Shown in pieces: positions 46,526-48,865 of a DNA stretch of 48,865 nucleotides; the first letter of the stretch is position 1; the number at the start of each line of letters is the position of its first letter. The stretch covers positions 1-48,865 of the forward strand of contig CACKYN010000007.1 in assembly GCA_902604355.1 (NCBI GenBank). The letters run 5' to 3'. The DNA comes from an uncultured Pelagibacteraceae bacterium. GTDB taxonomy: Bacteria > Pseudomonadota > Alphaproteobacteria > Pelagibacterales > Pelagibacteraceae. Made by a program: the position numbers and the translations under genes. Below the pieces are notes generated by a model. That model saw nothing but the letters and a program-made list of their open reading frames with translations, ran no database searches and was not told the origin of the DNA.

Positions 46526-46598
46526 AATAAAATTTGATATGTTTAAAAGACAATGCTATATCACATGAAAAACGTCAATATAATTAAAATAGGATTGA

Positions 46599-46682
46599 AT
46601 GAGTTACCCAAAAAAACATAGAGGTCGAAGAAAACAAGGCTCAAAAAAAAGAAGAGCTAAAAGAAAAAATAAAAAGAAGTAA
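46599..46682 (+). CDS. 27-residue ultra-basic peptide
   Basis: Open frame from ATG at 46599 to TAA at 46682. The product starts MSYPKKHRGRRKQGSKKRRA and ends KRKNKKK; 16 of 27 residues are Lys or Arg, with no acidic residue. AGGA lies 5 bases before the ATG and TATAAT at 46579-46584 may be its -10. It resembles tiny ribosomal proteins such as Thx in charge and size but not in sequence. It lies between metC (divergent) and mnmA (convergent). Confidence 0.65.
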   Translation: MSYPKKHRGRRKQGSKKRRAKRKNKKK

Positions 46683-46690
46683 ACAAGCTT

Positions 46691-47806
46691 CTATTCTTTA
46701 ATCCACCCACCACCAAGCACTTTGTACCCAAATTGATCTTTGTTATAAAAAACACAAGCTTGTCCTGGTGAAATACCATCCTCTGGTAGACTTAGATTAA
46801 CAATCCCAGTTTTATTATCATTTAAAAGAACATTTGCCTCTAATAAATCACCTGTTGATCGCACTTTAACATAAATTTTTTTTTCAAATTCTAGATTTGG
46901 TGCTAATAAATTTATCTTTTTTAAAGAAATTTTTTTTTTTCCTAACTTTTCTTTTGGTCCTACGATTATTTCATTGCTCTCAGAATTAATCTTAAGTACA
47001 TAAAGAGGATCTATATCTGAAACCTTTATTCCTTTTCGTTGTCCTATTGTAAAATTTATAATTCCATCATGCACTCCTATAACCTCTCCATTTAAATTCT
47101 TGATATTTCCTTTCTGAAATGAGTCAGGTCTAAATTTTTGTATAACCGATGCATAATCTCCATTCGGAACAAAGCAAATATCTTGGCTATCAGGCTTATC
47201 GGCAACATTCAGATTTAAATTTTTTGCGATTTCTCGAGTTTTATCCTTTAACATTCCACCCAAAGGAAATCTTAAATAATCTAATTGCTCTCTTGTTGTG
47301 TTAAATAGAAAATAACTTTGATCTCTATTCTCATCAATGGCTCTGTACATATTTGTAGTATTTTTTTCTGTAATACTTTTTACATAATGACCAGTTACCA
47401 ATGCATCTGCTTTAAGTTCTTTAGCTACCTGAAATAGGTCTTTAAACTTTACTGTTTGATTGCATTGAACACAAGGAATAGGGGTTTCACCTTTTAAATA
47501 GCTCTCAACAAAATTATCTATTACTCCTTGTTTGAATTTATCCTGATAATATAAAATTTTGTGTTCAATATCTAATTTATGAGCCACACGTTTTGCATCC
47601 ATAATATCCTGACCAGAACAACACTGTTTAGAAGCTGCTACTTCCTTGCCATCATCGTATAATTTTAATGTAATACCGATAACTTTATAACCCTCTTTTT
47701 TCATCATACCTGCGACAGTAGAAGAATCTACACCACCGGACATAGCTACAACTACGGTAGTGTCTGACGGTTTTTTGTTAAAACCTAAAGAGTTTAATTC
47801 GTTCAT
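46691..47806 (-). CDS. mnmA: tRNA-specific 2-thiouridylase MnmA
   Basis: Adds sulfur to U34 of tRNA-Lys, -Glu and -Gln. The product is 371 residues (family about 360-380). The PP-loop is [14 protein letters not shown], the first catalytic Cys is in [11 protein letters not shown], the second in [13 protein letters not shown], and GHYVKS is the tRNA-contact region. The C-terminal beta-barrels end with [16 protein letters not shown]. No sulfur-relay gene is adjacent. Confidence 0.97.
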   Translation of the reverse strand: MNELNSLGFNKKPSDTTVVVAMSGGVDSSTVAGMMKKEGYKVIGITLKLYDDGKEVAASKQCCSGQDIMDAKRVAHKLDIEHKILYYQDKFKQGVIDNFVESYLKGETPIPCVQCNQTVKFKDLFQVAKELKADALVTGHYVKSITEKNTTNMYRAIDENRDQSYFLFNTTREQLDYLRFPLGGMLKDKTREIAKNLNLNVADKPDSQDICFVPNGDYASVIQKFRPDSFQKGNIKNLNGEVIGVHDGIINFTIGQRKGIKVSDIDPLYVLKINSESNEIIVGPKEKLGKKKISLKKINLLAPNLEFEKKIYVKVRSTGDLLEANVLLNDNKTGIVNLSLPEDGISPGQACVFYNKDQFGYKVLGGGWIKE

Positions 47807-47847
47807 AAGGTGGTATTTATACTCATTTACAATATAAGTTAAATTAA

Positions 47848-48018
47848 ATGATTTTAGATTATGAACCAGGTGACAAAGTCACTAATCCAAGCAACAAAGA
47901 ATGGGGTATAGGACAGGTACAATCTATAATAAATGATAAGGTAACCGTAAATTTTGAAAATGCTGGAAAAAAAGTAATTAATGCTAAAAACATAGAACTT
48001 AGAAAGTTAGGTAAATAA
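47848..48018 (+). CDS. DUF3553 family small protein
   Basis: A 56-residue protein from ATG at 47848. [20 protein letters not shown] followed by [13 protein letters not shown] matches the SH3-like DUF3553 family, which is related to the CarD/RapA N-terminal type barrel. The family's role is unknown. It is divergent from mnmA with a 41-base gap and is followed 4 bases later by cysQ. Confidence 0.82.
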   Translation: MILDYEPGDKVTNPSNKEWGIGQVQSIINDKVTVNFENAGKKVINAKNIELRKLGK

Positions 48019-48022
48019 CAAA

Positions 48023-48787
48023 ATGGATTTAAAAAAGACAGTTGAAGATTTGATTGAATGTTTTTTAACTGCTGGAGATATGTCTATCGAATTACGAGAA
48101 AAAGGGTTAATAAAAAAAATTAAATCAGACAACACACCTGTTAGCAATGGCGATTTAGAAGTAAACAAACTTATCTCAAAAGTAATTTCTAAAATAACTC
48201 CTTTAATTCCCATTATTTCTGAGGAAAGTTTAGATAATAAAGACAAATCAAATCTAAAAGATTTTTGGCTTGTAGATCCAATTGATGGAACATATGATTA
48301 CATAAATAATTTAGAAGAATTTACAATTAATGCTGGATTAATAATAAACAATAAACCAGTGGCAGGTTTAATTAATGCGCCAGCAAAGAAGAGAATGTTC
48401 TACTCTTATGGAGAGGGCAATGCTTATGAACTTTGTAAAGGAAAGACATTAAATCTTGGTAATTCAATAAAGAAAAATAATGGACCAATTAAGTTTATAT
48501 CCTACTCAAATAAAATTAAACCTGAGATACAAAAAATATATGATCAATTAGGAGTAAAAGAAAATATTAGAATGAAAAGTTCTCTAAAATTTTGTGTGGT
48601 TGCAACAGGTGAATATGATGGTTATGTGGCAGAACCAAGAGCCTATGAATGGGATATAGCAGCTGGTCATGCAATTTTAAATCATGCAGGTGGGCAGATT
48701 ACAGATTTTAGTGGAAAAGAAGTTTTATATGGTAAACCTGGTTTAAAAAATACGAGTCTTATATTGAAAAGTAAAACAATATTATAA
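48023..48787 (+). CDS. cysQ: 3'(2'),5'-bisphosphate nucleotidase CysQ
   Basis: Mg-dependent phosphatase of the inositol monophosphatase superfamily, 254 residues (family about 245-265). The metal sites are the Glu pair in IISEESLDN, the DPIDGTYDY motif and the late YEWDIAAGHAIL with its Asp. The DPIDGT-YDY variant and size favour CysQ, which turns PAP to AMP, over SuhB. Its stop shares a base with the next gene (TAATG). Confidence 0.88.
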   Translation: MDLKKTVEDLIECFLTAGDMSIELREKGLIKKIKSDNTPVSNGDLEVNKLISKVISKITPLIPIISEESLDNKDKSNLKDFWLVDPIDGTYDYINNLEEFTINAGLIINNKPVAGLINAPAKKRMFYSYGEGNAYELCKGKTLNLGNSIKKNNGPIKFISYSNKIKPEIQKIYDQLGVKENIRMKSSLKFCVVATGEYDGYVAEPRAYEWDIAAGHAILNHAGGQITDFSGKEVLYGKPGLKNTSLILKSKTIL

Positions 48788-48864
48788 TGGATGACCAGAT
48801 TAGAATTATACTAATAATAATAGTGTCTGTTTCTATTTTTGGATTATTAGTTTTTATATTTGTA
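48787..48864 (+). CDS. N-terminus of an unknown membrane protein (cut by window edge)
   Basis: The ATG at 48787 overlaps the cysQ stop by one base and stays open for the 26 codons up to the edge. The product begins MDDQIRIILIIIVSVSIFGL and continues LVFIFV, a single hydrophobic helix near the N-terminus. Nothing more can be said about the family. Confidence 0.6.
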   Translation, partial: MDDQIRIILIIIVSVSIFGLLVFIFV

Positions 48865-48865
48865 A

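Noticed and set aside
46526..46598. SAM-type riboswitch upstream of metC
   Set aside because: The gap is only 73 bases, shared with a divergent gene, and I see no conserved aptamer pairing.
1..48865. CRISPR arrays, insertion sequences, prophage or rRNA genes
   Set aside because: No regularly spaced repeats, transposase, integrase or rRNA-like sequence was seen.

Overview
The window looks like a piece of a SAR11 (Candidatus Pelagibacter, Alphaproteobacteria) chromosome. The grounds are a strongly AT-rich sequence, very short intergenic gaps, many overlapping start and stop codons, and gene content known from this group: a dissimilatory-type APS reductase aprMBA, Xsc, SuyAB, TRAP transporters, and no transcriptional regulator that I can recognise. 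This placement is inferred from gene content and style, not from a database search. There is no stretch above 300 bases without a gene.

Layout. 1-12372 (minus strand): the respiratory complex I operon nuoA to nuoM, with nuoM cut by the left edge; nuoG carries an apparent frameshift near its 3' end. 12530-12694: tRNA-Asp and tRNA-Val with a good promoter. 12777-18880 (minus): a proteostasis operon, tRNA-Leu, tig, clpP, clpX, lon and a 39-residue membrane peptide. 18981-22471: small mixed-strand genes (DUF1289 protein, small membrane and secreted proteins, a histidine phosphatase, a family 5 type uracil-DNA glycosylase, a YbgC-like thioesterase, a DUF3047 protein). 22534-27882 (minus): a TRAP transporter (dctP, dctQ, dctM) followed by an NCS1 permease and an SDR dehydrogenase. 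28023-31880 (plus): GMC flavoprotein oxidoreductase, TerC-like protein, SDR, secreted M23 peptidase and a 40-residue membrane peptide.

31877-41155 is an organosulfonate and sulfite island. Xsc (sulfoacetaldehyde acetyltransferase) and SuyAB (sulfolactate sulfo-lyase) both release sulfite. A YeiH-type transporter and a TauE/SafE-type exporter may remove sulfite or sulfate, and AprMBA may oxidise sulfite to APS. The neighbouring TRAP transporter and GMC oxidoreductase fit a path isethionate to sulfoacetaldehyde to acetyl phosphate plus sulfite; this link is an inference. 

41268-48864: a folate-branch operon (MFS transporter, pabB, pabA, pabC-like, HIT protein), a cystathionine beta-lyase family gene, a 27-residue ultra-basic peptide gene, mnmA, a DUF3553 gene, cysQ, and the start of a further membrane protein cut by the right edge.

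Points most worth a second look: the nuoG frameshift at an A9 run, the sulfonate/sulfite island, a terminator-like hairpin between dctP and dctQ, two divergent genes whose start codons are 2 bp apart, a pair of related micro-proteins with a shared motif, and a PabB with PIAGT in place of the lysine-bearing motif.
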